From positions 56,462-120,461 of the forward strand of contig NZ_CABFVH010000013.1 in the NCBI RefSeq assembly GCF_902141855.1: DNA of 64,000 nucleotides, in the 5' to 3' direction. The notes under the pieces were generated by a model. The model did no database searches and was not told the DNA's origin. It was given only the letters and a program-made list of their open reading frames with translations. Positions 53,841 through 62,664 of the stretch are shown here, in pieces. The position numbers and the translations under genes were made by a program. The stretch comes from Methylobacterium dankookense (GTDB taxonomy: Bacteria; Pseudomonadota; Alphaproteobacteria; Rhizobiales; Beijerinckiaceae). Every line of letters starts with the position of its first letter. The first letter of the stretch is position 1.

Positions 53841-56339
53841 ATGGTGGTACGGACTTCCGCGGCGCGGGCCGCGGGCTCATTGGGGCTGCTCGCCCTGATG
53901 GCAGGCGCGGCGTCGGCGCAATCGATCACGGTGACGCGGCCGAACCTGCAACTGGCCGACGAGCCGGTCTCGGCCACCCTCAACGGCACGACGATCACGA
54001 ATCTGGGCCTGCAGGGCGTCGGCCGCCTTCCCGCCACGACGCGCGACTTCCTCGGCGACACGCTGGGCTCGTTCTCGGCCCTGGCGGTGGATCTCGCGAG
54101 CTGGCGCCGGGTCGGCGACACCTATACGGGCACGCTCTACACGCTGCCGGACCGCGGCTACAACAATCCGGACGGCGGCATCTTCACGGACTATGCCGGC
54201 CGCCTCAACCGGTTCCGGCTGACCTTCACGCCCGAGCCCGGCGCCAGCCTCCCGCAATCGACCGCCTCGCAGCGCCAGATCACCCTGACGCCCGATGGCG
54301 GCATCGTGCTCACCGAAGCGCTCGGCCGCCGGTTCAGCGGCTTCGATCCGGGGACGGGCACTCTCACGCAGCTCGGCGCGATCCTGCCCTCGGCCGCGAC
54401 CGGCCCGAGCGCCGGCCGGGTCAGCCTCGACGCGGAAGGCCTCGCCCGCCGCCTCGACGGGTCCTTCTATGTCAGCGACGAGTACGGCGCGAACGTCTAC
54501 TATTTCAACGCCAACGGGCAGCTCCAGGGCGTGCTCGGCGTGCCCGAGGCGCTGCGGCCGCGCACCAACGGCCAGCTCAACTTCAACTCGCTCAACCCGC
54601 CCGATACCGGCCGGCGCAACAACCAGGGCTTCGAGGCGCTTTCGCTCACGCCGGACGGCCGCAGCCTTGTGACCATCCTCCAGAGCGCGCCGCTCCAAGA
54701 CTCGACCGCGAACCAGCAGACGCGCGCCAACACGCGCATCCTCGTCTACGACATCGCCGCCAACCCGGTGCCGAGCGCACCCGTGCGCGAATACGTGCTG
54801 CAATTGCCCGTCTACCGCGACAACGGCAACGGGCAGGCGGCGAACCGCACCGCGGCCCAGAGCGAGATGATCGCGCTCAACGACACCCAGTTCCTGGTGC
54901 TCGCGCGCGATTCGAACGGGCTCGGCACGGGCAACACCACGCCGATCGTCTTCAAGAGCGTGCTCCTCGTCGACATCGCCCAGGCGACCAACATCGCCGG
55001 CTCGACCTTCGACACCACGACGACGCCGGCCGCGCCGGGCGGCGTGCTGCGCCCCGACATCCGGCCGGTCCAGGCCACCGAGGTGGTCAACCTGCTGAAC
55101 CCGGTGCAGCTCGGCCGGTTCGGCATGAACCTCAACACCAATCCGGCGACGCAGACGACGCTCTCCGAGAAGTTCGAGGCGCTCGGCCTCGTGCCGGTGC
55201 TGAGCGAGCGGGCGCCGAACGACTACTTCCTGCTCGTCGGCAACGACAACGATTTCCTCACCCGCCAGGGCAGCATCAACGGCCAGAGCTACGATGCCGG
55301 CATCAACAACGACTCGGTGCTGCTCGCCTACCTCCTGACGCTGCCGACCTATGTCGACCCGCTCTCGCTCGCCGTGATGAAGCAGACGGCGCCGACCGTG
55401 CTGCAGGGGCTCGGCGGCGCGACTTTGGGCTTCGCCGCCTCCTCCACGCGCGGCGTGCAGGATCACCTCTCGGCCCTCCGCCGCGGCGCCGGTGGTGCGG
55501 GCGCCTGGGCGGGCCAGGGCTGGGGCCTCTGGGTCAGCGGCGACTTCGTCTTCGCCGATCAGCCGCGCAACGGCGGCCTCGCCCTCGACCGCACCATCGC
55601 CCAGGGCACGGTCGGCCTCGACCTGCCCTTCACCGGCCCCTGGCGGGCGGGCATCGCGGTGGGCGGCGGCGGCGGCTCGCTGAGCCGCCCGGGCGGCTTC
55701 GCCCAGGAGCACAGCGCCGTCACGGTCTCGGCCTATGCGGGCTATTACGGATCCGACTTCTACGCGCAGGGCATCGTGGGCGGCGCGCCAGATGTCGGCC
55801 TCGACCGGATCCGGCGGCCGGGCGCCTACGGGCTCACGGCGTCGGGCCGCACGGATGGCAGCGCCGTCGCCCTCGACGGCGAGGTCGGTGTCCCGGTCCA
55901 GGCCGACCGCCTCCGCCTGACGCCCTTCGCCGGGATCACGCATCTTTCAGGCCGGGTCGACGGCTTCACCGAGACGGGCGCGGCGGGCAACAACATCGCC
56001 TATCGCGGCCTCACCGTGCTCCAGACCACCGCGCGCTTCGGCGCCGAGGCGGCCTTCTCCGGCTTCGGCGACCTGATCCCCTCGATCCGCGTCGCCTACA
56101 ACCTCGCGACCGGGCCACAGGGCAGCTCCGCCGCGGTGCGGCTCGCCAGCGTCCAGAACAGCCTCGCGAGCGCGGTGCTGGCGGTGCCCTTCCTGCGCGA
56201 CGACTTCGTCACCGCGGGCGCGGGCCTTCAGGGCAGCCTGACCGAGCAGCTTGGCTGGCGCGTCGACTACCAGGCCGCGATCGGCCTCCGGTCGGGCGTC
56301 GCGCACGGCGTGACGGCGGGTCTGCGCTACCAGTGGTGA
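53841..56339 (+). CDS. Esterase-like-phytase / autotransporter fusion protein
   Basis: 832 residues from the ATG at 53841 (GAGGGGGCTGGGGCA upstream). Residues 1-25 are a signal peptide (GLLALMAGAASAQ). Residues about 40-540 match the 'esterase-like activity of phytase' propeller (SALAVDLASWRRVGDTYTGTLYTLPDRGYN; GRVSLDAEGLARRLDGSFYVSDEYG; NNQGFEALSLTPDGRSLVTI). About 545-832 form an autotransporter beta-barrel ending in tryptophan. The passenger should be displayed on the cell surface. Phytase or phosphatase action on an environmental substrate is possible. It sits between hpnH and hpnG, with convergent terminators at both sides. Confidence 0.85.
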   Translation: MVVRTSAARAAGSLGLLALMAGAASAQSITVTRPNLQLADEPVSATLNGTTITNLGLQGVGRLPATTRDFLGDTLGSFSALAVDLASWRRVGDTYTGTLYTLPDRGYNNPDGGIFTDYAGRLNRFRLTFTPEPGASLPQSTASQRQITLTPDGGIVLTEALGRRFSGFDPGTGTLTQLGAILPSAATGPSAGRVSLDAEGLARRLDGSFYVSDEYGANVYYFNANGQLQGVLGVPEALRPRTNGQLNFNSLNPPDTGRRNNQGFEALSLTPDGRSLVTILQSAPLQDSTANQQTRANTRILVYDIAANPVPSAPVREYVLQLPVYRDNGNGQAANRTAAQSEMIALNDTQFLVLARDSNGLGTGNTTPIVFKSVLLVDIAQATNIAGSTFDTTTTPAAPGGVLRPDIRPVQATEVVNLLNPVQLGRFGMNLNTNPATQTTLSEKFEALGLVPVLSERAPNDYFLLVGNDNDFLTRQGSINGQSYDAGINNDSVLLAYLLTLPTYVDPLSLAVMKQTAPTVLQGLGGATLGFAASSTRGVQDHLSALRRGAGGAGAWAGQGWGLWVSGDFVFADQPRNGGLALDRTIAQGTVGLDLPFTGPWRAGIAVGGGGGSLSRPGGFAQEHSAVTVSAYAGYYGSDFYAQGIVGGAPDVGLDRIRRPGAYGLTASGRTDGSAVALDGEVGVPVQADRLRLTPFAGITHLSGRVDGFTETGAAGNNIAYRGLTVLQTTARFGAEAAFSGFGDLIPSIRVAYNLATGPQGSSAAVRLASVQNSLASAVLAVPFLRDDFVTAGAGLQGSLTEQLGWRVDYQAAIGLRSGVAHGVTAGLRYQW

Positions 56340-56347
56340 GCGAGCAG

Positions 56348-56369
56348 GCGCCCCGCTGAAGCGGGGCGC
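56348..56369. terminator. Bidirectional hairpin between convergent genes
   Basis: GCGCCCCGC-TGAA-GCGGGGCGC, a perfect 9-bp stem between the fusion-protein stop and the hpnG stop. It can end both transcripts. Confidence 0.75.
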
Positions 56370-56432
56370 ATGTCAGGACGAGAGACAAAGCGAAGCGCGG
56401 GGGGAGCCGTCGGCCTCCCGCGTTGGCTGCCC

Positions 56433-57203
56433 TCAGGCGGCCTCGGGCAGCTGCTCCGCCTCGGGGAGGGGGATGCCGAGCCCCGGGCCGAGCAGGGCGC
56501 GGCAACGGGTGAGCGCGGCGAAGGCGGCCTTCGAATCGCGGGCGAGGCGGACGAGGCCACCGATGCGGGCGTCGCCGCGGGCGAGCGCCATCAGCACGGC
56601 GAGGATGTCGGGCTCGCCGTTGGGCTTGAGCGCCTGGGCCGCGAAGGCCGGCAGCGCCCGGTGGGCCGGGTCGCAGACCACGCGGATGGCGGCGAAGGGC
56701 AACCCGTGCCGCTCGGCGAAGGCGGCCGCCACATGTGATTCCATATCGACGGCCGCGGCCTGGCTGCGCGCCCAGAGATCGGCCTTGCCGTCGAGGGTCA
56801 TGACTGCGGCGTCGACCCCCGCGAGGTCGCCGGAGCGGACGGTGAGGCCGGGCCGGTCGAGGCGGGCGAGCAGCGCCTCGACCACAACCGGATCCGCGGC
56901 GTAGCGCGCCTCGGCTGCCACCACGCCGGTGGCGACCACCACGTTGCCGGGCACGAGATCCGGATCGAGCCCGCCAGCGATGCCGATGCTGACCACGGCG
57001 CGGCAGCCGGCCTCGGTGCGGCGCGCGAGCAGGGCGGCGAGGCGGGCCGGGTTGCCGCCCGCACCGATCGCCTCGACGCCGGGCCCGGAGGCGAGGCGGC
57101 CTTCCTTGGCGAGGCCTGTCACGGCGAGAACCGGGAGTCCGAGCGCTGCGAGCCCGAGGAGGTCGCGCATGCGGGCGGGCTGAGCAGGCTCGGCGAGAGG
57201 CAT
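56433..57203 (-). CDS. hpnG: Hopanoid-associated phosphorylase HpnG
   Basis: 256 residues from the ATG at 57203; in-frame ATGs at 57266 and 57305 would extend it without recognisable homology, and none has a strong ribosome site. It is a nucleoside-phosphorylase fold: VLAVTGLAKEGRLA, VVSIGIAGGLDPDLVPGNVVVATG, VDMESHVAAAFAERHGLPFAAIRVVCD. HpnG removes adenine from adenosylhopane to give the ribosylhopane phosphate precursor. It is about 390 bases beyond the shc gene on the same strand. Confidence 0.92.
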   Translation of the reverse strand: MPLAEPAQPARMRDLLGLAALGLPVLAVTGLAKEGRLASGPGVEAIGAGGNPARLAALLARRTEAGCRAVVSIGIAGGLDPDLVPGNVVVATGVVAAEARYAADPVVVEALLARLDRPGLTVRSGDLAGVDAAVMTLDGKADLWARSQAAAVDMESHVAAAFAERHGLPFAAIRVVCDPAHRALPAFAAQALKPNGEPDILAVLMALARGDARIGGLVRLARDSKAAFAALTRCRALLGPGLGIPLPEAEQLPEAA

Positions 57204-57595
57204 GGATCCCAGGAGGCGGCAGGAGCGGGCGTGCGGCGCGCACGCCATCGGGAATGCAGTCTTCATACCAGCCCGATTGCGGCCGGCCTGTGACCGCATG
57301 GTCACAAGGGCGATTCGACTGGCGTCCCGAAATCGCTCGTCTTGCCGTTGCGGATGTCGCCGCCGGCAGATCGATGATGGGGAGATTCCAGCATCAGCAA
57401 CAGTCGGGAGAAGGGATCCAACCCTGCCGGAAGGGGCACCGTTTCCCCTCCTCCTTGCGGGGAGGAGAGGCCCAGCGCAGACCGAGGCGATCTCTCCGGA
57501 TGCTCCTCGCCCTCACCTCAGCCCTCTCCCGAACGGGAGAGGGGGCAGGTCGCGGATCCTTGAGCGTCCGGAAGCGAGGCTCCCGAAACCCGGCC
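57204..57595. other. Gap between shc and hpnG with repeats
   Basis: About 390 bases. It contains a family A hairpin block at about 57437-57556 and the likely transcription end of the shc operon or a processing point before hpnG. The in-frame extension of hpnG covers only the first 100 bases. Confidence 0.5.
57437..57550. repeat. Palindromic repeat, family A
   Basis: CCCCTCCTCCTTGCGGGGAG folds back on itself (GGGGAGGAG), and about 80 bases on CCCTCTCCCGAACGGGAGAG does the same. Both halves have counterparts in the 14.5-kb block. Confidence 0.7.
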
Positions 57596-59593
57596 TCACA
57601 TGCCGAACTGGACCTGCCGGGAATTGCCGCGCTTCAGGTTGCGGTAGCGGGCCATCGCCCAGAGCGGGAAGAACTTCGGATAGCCGTGATAGCGCAGGTA
57701 GAACACCCGCGGGAATCCGGTGGCGGTGTAGCGCTCCTCGTTCCAGAACCCGTCCGCGCCCTGCGTGCGGGTCAGGAAGTTGATGCCGCGGGTCACCGCC
57801 GGGTCGTCGGCGTCGCCCGCCGCCATCAGGGCGAGGAGCGCCCAGGCGGTCTGCGAGGCGGTGGAGGAGCCGGGCTCGAAGGCCGGGTCGATCTTGTAGC
57901 TCGACGCGTCCTCGCCCCAGCCGCCATCCGGGTTCTGGATGCGGACGAGCCAGGCGGCGGCCTTGCGGATCTCGGGGCTCTGCGGGTCGACGCCGGCCGC
58001 GTTGAGGGCGCAGAGCACCGACCACGTGCCGTAGATGAAGTTCATACCCCAGCGGCCGTACCACGAGCCGTCCTCCTCCTGGTCGTTCAGGAGATAGGTG
58101 ACGCCGCGGTCGAGGGCCTGCGAGGTCGCGCGGGTCTCGCCGAGCTGCGAGAGCATCGAGACGACGCGGGCGGTCACGTCCGCGGTCGGCGGGTCGAGCA
58201 GCGCGCCGTGGTCCGAGAACGGGATGTGGTTGAGGTACATGTGGTTGTTGTCGGCGTCGAAGGCGGCCCAGCCGCCATCCTTCGACTGCAGGCCCTCGAC
58301 CCATTCGCGGGCGCGGGCGATCGAGGCCTTGTAGTCCGGCATGCCGGCCACCAGCCCGTGCTGGCGCATGGCACGGTCCATCGCCATCACCACGACGGCG
58401 GTATCGTCGAGGTCGGGATAATGGGCGTTGCCGTACTGGAAGGCCCAGCCGCCGGGGCGCACGTCCGGCTTGGCCGCGGCCCAGTCGCCCTTGATGTCGA
58501 GGATCTGCCGCGGCTTCAGCCAATCGAGCCCGTCGCGGGCCTGCGCCTCCGCCTCGCCGCCACCGGCCTCGAGCAGGGCGTGGCTCGCGAGCGCCGTGTC
58601 CCAGACCGGCGACACGCAGGGCTGCACATAGGCTTCGTGCGGCTTCTCGACGACGAGCTTCTCGATGGCGTCGCAGGCGATCCGCACCTGCGGATGGTCG
58701 GGCGGATAGCCCATCACCTCGTACATCAGCACCGAGTTGACCATGGCCGGGAAGATCGCGCCGAGGCCGTCCTCGCCGTTCAGGCGCTCGCTCACCCAGG
58801 CGCGGGCCTTCTCCATGGCGCGCTTGCGGCGGCCCTTGGGGAAATAGCTCTCGGTGAGCTGAAGCAGGCGGTCGATGAAGCCGAAGATCGGCGTCCACGG
58901 CCAGGTGGCGTGCGGGCTGGCCGGCCAGGAGCGCACGGAATTCGGCGGCGTGACGAAGAGCTCCTGCACGCCGATGCCGCGCGGGTTCTTGGCCCGCGGC
59001 TTCGTCGCCTGGAGCACGAAGAGCGGCACCATCACGCAGCGCGCCCAGTAGCTGACCTTGTCGAGGTGGAAGGGGAACCACTTCGGCAGGAACATCACCT
59101 CCACCGGCATCACCGGCACGGCGGTCCACGGCACCTCGCCGTAGAGAGCGAGCATGAAGCGGGTGAAGACGTTGGCGTTGGCTGCGCCGCCGCGCGACAG
59201 GATCGCCTCACGGGCGCGGCGCATGTGCGGCGCCTCGATGTCGTCGCCGATCATCTTCAGCGCGAAATAGGCCTTCACGCTGGCGCTCATGTCGAAGGGG
59301 CCCTCGTGGACGAGAGCCCAGCCGCCATGCGGCCCCTGCGTCCGGCGGAGGTAATTGCCGATCTTCGCCTCGAGCCCCGCGCGCGGCATCGTCGCGCGGA
59401 ACTGGTGGAACAGGATGTACTCGGAGGGGATGGTGGCGTCAGCCTCCAGCTCGAAGCAGATATGGCCGTCGGCATGCGCGAGGTTGGTCAGCGCCCGCGT
59501 CGCCTGCGCGATGCCGCGCTCGACCGCGTCGAGCGAGATGCCCTGCGTCTTCGGCCGCTGCAGCGCCTCGATCTTGCTCACCGCCTCTCTCAT
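57596..59593 (-). CDS. shc: Squalene-hopene cyclase Shc (HpnF)
   Basis: 665 residues, start at 59593 chosen for GAGGCGAGGACG just upstream; an ATG at 59635 is in frame. The protonating motif DLDDTAV is intact (D-x-DDTA), and several QW-type repeats are visible (e.g. GGWAFQYGNAHYPDLDDTA, QNPDGGWGEDASS, DGSWYGRWG). The enzyme cyclises squalene to hopene and diplopterol at the membrane. It is the fifth gene of the operon hpnA-C-D-E-shc. Confidence 0.97.
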   Translation of the reverse strand: MREAVSKIEALQRPKTQGISLDAVERGIAQATRALTNLAHADGHICFELEADATIPSEYILFHQFRATMPRAGLEAKIGNYLRRTQGPHGGWALVHEGPFDMSASVKAYFALKMIGDDIEAPHMRRAREAILSRGGAANANVFTRFMLALYGEVPWTAVPVMPVEVMFLPKWFPFHLDKVSYWARCVMVPLFVLQATKPRAKNPRGIGVQELFVTPPNSVRSWPASPHATWPWTPIFGFIDRLLQLTESYFPKGRRKRAMEKARAWVSERLNGEDGLGAIFPAMVNSVLMYEVMGYPPDHPQVRIACDAIEKLVVEKPHEAYVQPCVSPVWDTALASHALLEAGGGEAEAQARDGLDWLKPRQILDIKGDWAAAKPDVRPGGWAFQYGNAHYPDLDDTAVVVMAMDRAMRQHGLVAGMPDYKASIARAREWVEGLQSKDGGWAAFDADNNHMYLNHIPFSDHGALLDPPTADVTARVVSMLSQLGETRATSQALDRGVTYLLNDQEEDGSWYGRWGMNFIYGTWSVLCALNAAGVDPQSPEIRKAAAWLVRIQNPDGGWGEDASSYKIDPAFEPGSSTASQTAWALLALMAAGDADDPAVTRGINFLTRTQGADGFWNEERYTATGFPRVFYLRYHGYPKFFPLWAMARYRNLKRGNSRQVQFGM

Positions 59594-59638
59594 CGTCCTC
59601 GCCTCTCGCAGTCGCGCCTTACGCGACCGTCCCATGCC

Positions 59639-60925
59639 TCAAGCCGCGACGCGCGTGCGTGTTGCACCGCACGCGAGGGCGCGCGCGGCGTTCCGTCCGG
59701 AGCGGATCGCTCCCTCGATCGTCGATGGCAGACCGGTCGCGGTCCAATCGCCTGCCAGGACGAGATTCTCGTCGTCCGTCTCGGGCCTTGCCCGTCGCGC
59801 AGCCTCTTCCGGCGTCGCGGCGAAGGTCGCCCGCTTCTCCTTGACGATCTGCCAGCTTGGCAGTTCCGGGGCAAGATTGCCGAGCTTCGCGATCTCGCTC
59901 CAGATCTGCCGCGCGAGATCTTCGCGGGCCACGTCGAGCAGCCTGTCGGCGCCGCTGATCGTGACCGAATACCGGTCCGGATAGGCGAAGAGCCACTCGG
60001 TCAGCCCGTTCACCACGCCGAGGAAAAGCAAGCTGCCGGGCTTCGGAACCAAGGCGAAATGCGCGTTGACGATGGAGCGGTAGCTCTGCGGCGTGGCGAT
60101 TCCCGGCATCAGTTCGGCCGCGACCCAGGGCGGCAGCGCCAGCACGACCGAATCGTCCGGGCCGATCGCCACGGGCTCGTCGGAGAAGTCGAGGCGGGTG
60201 ACGCGCCCGCCCACCCGCTCCAGACCGCGCAGGCGGCGCCCGAAGCGGATCTCCGAGCCGCGGCTCTCCAGGTAGCGAATCGCCGGATCGACGAAGGCCG
60301 TCGAGAGGCCGTTGACCGCGATCAGGGGCCGGCAGGCGCGCCCCCCCGCGCCGAGGGTCTCGCGCAGGATGGTGGCCGCGAGCCCGACATCGCTCTCGCG
60401 CGGATCGGTGTTCAGCGCGGCGAGCAGGACCGGGTGCCAGAGCCGCTCGTAGAGCGCGCCGGTGCAGGGCATGGCGTCGCCGATGGTGCCACCCGCGCCG
60501 TCCGGCTTGCCGGCAGCGGCCTTCAGGATGCCGAGCGGCGCGAGGTAGTCACGGGCGCGGGTGCCGGGCACGCGGCGGGCCTGGCTCAGCACCCACCAGG
60601 GCAGGCGGCCGGCATTGGGGCGCAGAGCCCAGCGCTCGCCGGTCTTCAGGTCGGCGAAGTCGAACACCGCCTCGTCCGGCCCGGTCAGGGCGTCGGCCGG
60701 CGCGCCGACCACCTTCAGGAAGTCGAGGGAATCGGTGTTGCCGGACAGGAGCAGGTGGTTGCCGTTGTCGATCGTCAGCCCGAGGCTCGGATCGTAATAG
60801 GAGCGGCAGCGCCCGCCCGCCTGCTTGGCGGCCTCGTGCAGGACCACGCGCCCGCCGCGCTCGCTGAGCGCGACGGCAGCGGAGAGCCCGGCAAGGCCGG
60901 CGCCGACGACATGCGTTGTGCCCAT
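59639..60925 (-). CDS. hpnE: Squalene-producing FAD oxidoreductase HpnE
   Basis: 428 residues. The FAD fold is HVVGAGLAGLSAAVALSERGG; the C-terminal LAGDWTATGLPSTIEGAIRSG matches the amine-oxidase/desaturase FAD-binding pattern. With NADPH-type reductant it turns hydroxysqualene into squalene. Its ATG shares one base with the hpnD stop (TGATG). Confidence 0.96.
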   Translation of the reverse strand: MGTTHVVGAGLAGLSAAVALSERGGRVVLHEAAKQAGGRCRSYYDPSLGLTIDNGNHLLLSGNTDSLDFLKVVGAPADALTGPDEAVFDFADLKTGERWALRPNAGRLPWWVLSQARRVPGTRARDYLAPLGILKAAAGKPDGAGGTIGDAMPCTGALYERLWHPVLLAALNTDPRESDVGLAATILRETLGAGGRACRPLIAVNGLSTAFVDPAIRYLESRGSEIRFGRRLRGLERVGGRVTRLDFSDEPVAIGPDDSVVLALPPWVAAELMPGIATPQSYRSIVNAHFALVPKPGSLLFLGVVNGLTEWLFAYPDRYSVTISGADRLLDVAREDLARQIWSEIAKLGNLAPELPSWQIVKEKRATFAATPEEAARRARPETDDENLVLAGDWTATGLPSTIEGAIRSGRNAARALACGATRTRVAA

Positions 60926-61776
60926 CAGACGATGCCGTGCCGCAGCGCCACCGCGACGAGGGCGAGCTTGCCCGGCTTCACCCGGGCGCGGGGGGCGTCC
61001 CAGCCGCGCTTGAGCAGGGCGTCGAGATAGAGATGGTAGGCGGCGGCCATCAGGCGGGCGGCCTTGGTCACCCGTCGCGGGCTGCGGCGGATGATCTCCC
61101 AGGTCGCGCGGTAATGATGCTCCGCCTCCCGGGCAAGACCGGCGCAGACCTCGCCGATGCGCGGATGCGCGATGGCCGCCTCCGGCGTCGGATCGATCAG
61201 CCCGATCGCGGCGAGGCGCTCGCGCGGCAGATAGAGGCGGCCGCGCTCCGCATCCTCGTCGATGTCGCGCAGGATGTTGGTGAGCTGGAGCGCCCGGCCC
61301 TGATGCCAGGCGAGGCGGATCCCGTCCTCTTCCGGCATGCCGAAGATGCGCACCGAGAGGCGGCCGACCGCGCTCGCGACCCGGTCGCAATAGAGGTCGA
61401 GGGTCGCCGAATCGGGGGCGACGATGTCGCTGAACGCGTCCATCGCCATGCCGTCGATCACGGCGTGGAAATCCTCGCGCTTCAGGTCGTAGCGCTCGAC
61501 CGGCACCACGAGGTCGCGCACCCGCGCCGGCGGGCGGCCGGCATAGAGGGCGTCGATATCGGCGCGCCAGCGGTCGAGTTCGGCGGCGCGGATCTCGGCG
61601 GGACCGCCGTCGTCGGCGACATCGTCGACCGCGCGGCAGAAGGCGTAGACCGCATACATCGCCTCGCGCCGGTCCTTCGGCAGCAGGCGCATGGCGGTGT
61701 AGAACGAGGAGCCCGAGGCCGGGAGCGCTGGGGCCTCGGCGGCGGGTTCATGGGCGGAGGTGGCGGCGGCGGTCAT
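60925..61776 (-). CDS. hpnD: Presqualene diphosphate synthase HpnD
   Basis: 283 residues. The two aspartate-rich motifs of the prenyl synthase fold are AVYAFCRAVDDVADD and LTNILRDIDEDAERGRLYLP. It joins two farnesyl diphosphates to presqualene diphosphate. The start lies 12 bases after the hpnC stop, and its end overlaps hpnE. Confidence 0.96.
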   Translation of the reverse strand: MTAAATSAHEPAAEAPALPASGSSFYTAMRLLPKDRREAMYAVYAFCRAVDDVADDGGPAEIRAAELDRWRADIDALYAGRPPARVRDLVVPVERYDLKREDFHAVIDGMAMDAFSDIVAPDSATLDLYCDRVASAVGRLSVRIFGMPEEDGIRLAWHQGRALQLTNILRDIDEDAERGRLYLPRERLAAIGLIDPTPEAAIAHPRIGEVCAGLAREAEHHYRATWEIIRRSPRRVTKAARLMAAAYHLYLDALLKRGWDAPRARVKPGKLALVAVALRHGIV

Positions 61777-61788
61777 GATCGGTGTCTC

Positions 61789-62664
61789 TCAGGCCGCCGC
61801 GCGCCCGCGGAAGGGGCGGCGGGCCAGCGCGCCGGCAGCGGCGCCGAGCGCGATGAAGGCGAAGGCGGCCTTGCCGTGGTGGACCTTCTCGGAGAGCGGG
61901 TCGCGGGTCAGCAGGCCGCGGGTCAGCAGGACGGCGAGCCGGTGGATCGCGGCGATCTCCATCGACAGGCGGGTGTCGTCGATGAGCGCTGGCAGGGTCT
62001 TGCCCTCGTCGAGGAGCGTAAGGGTGCGCTCCGCCAGCTCCCGGATCACCGCGCGGAGCTGCGGCGGGGCCTTGGCCTCGCCGAGCATGTCGACACTGGC
62101 GCCATGCTTCCGCAGCGTCTCCTCGGGGATGTAGACCCGGTTGAGCTTGCGGAAATCCTTCCCGCAATCCTGCAGGTGGTTGAGCACCTGTAGCGCGGCG
62201 CAGATGGCGTCCGAGGTCCTGTAGACCCGGGCCGGATCCTCGCCGTGAACGTCGAGGACGAAGCGACCGACCGGCATCGCCGAGTAGCGGCAATAATGGA
62301 TCAGTTCGTTCCAGTCGGCGTAGCGGTTCTTGCGCGCATCCATCCGGAAGGCGTCGAGCAGTTCGAGCGCGTGCAGCGGCGGCAAGGCGCGCGCGGCCAG
62401 CTCCCGCTTCAGCGGATCCGCCTCGGGGTCGGCGGGGCCGGCGCCGGTGAGCGCGTCGGCCAGCGCGTCGAGCATCGCGACCTTGCGCTCGGGCGTGAGG
62501 TCGTTGTGGTCGGCGATGTCGTCGCCCGCGCGCACGTAATCGTAGAAGGCGAGGATCGCCGGGCGGTGGCGCGCATGGATCAGGTGCGAGGCGACGGGGA
62601 AGTTCTCGTCGTGATGCCCCTTGCCGGAGCGCGTCGCGGTGGCCGTGTCGAGGGCGGCGCTCAT
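61789..62664 (-). CDS. hpnC: Hydroxysqualene synthase HpnC
   Basis: 291 residues from the ATG at 62664, which overlaps the hpnA stop by 4 bases; an earlier in-frame ATG would extend into hpnA. First Asp-rich motif FYDYVRAGDDIADHND, second LNHLQDCGKDFRKLNRVYIP (some aspartates replaced, as usual for HpnC). It converts presqualene diphosphate to hydroxysqualene. Confidence 0.95.
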   Translation of the reverse strand: MSAALDTATATRSGKGHHDENFPVASHLIHARHRPAILAFYDYVRAGDDIADHNDLTPERKVAMLDALADALTGAGPADPEADPLKRELAARALPPLHALELLDAFRMDARKNRYADWNELIHYCRYSAMPVGRFVLDVHGEDPARVYRTSDAICAALQVLNHLQDCGKDFRKLNRVYIPEETLRKHGASVDMLGEAKAPPQLRAVIRELAERTLTLLDEGKTLPALIDDTRLSMEIAAIHRLAVLLTRGLLTRDPLSEKVHHGKAAFAFIALGAAAGALARRPFRGRAAA

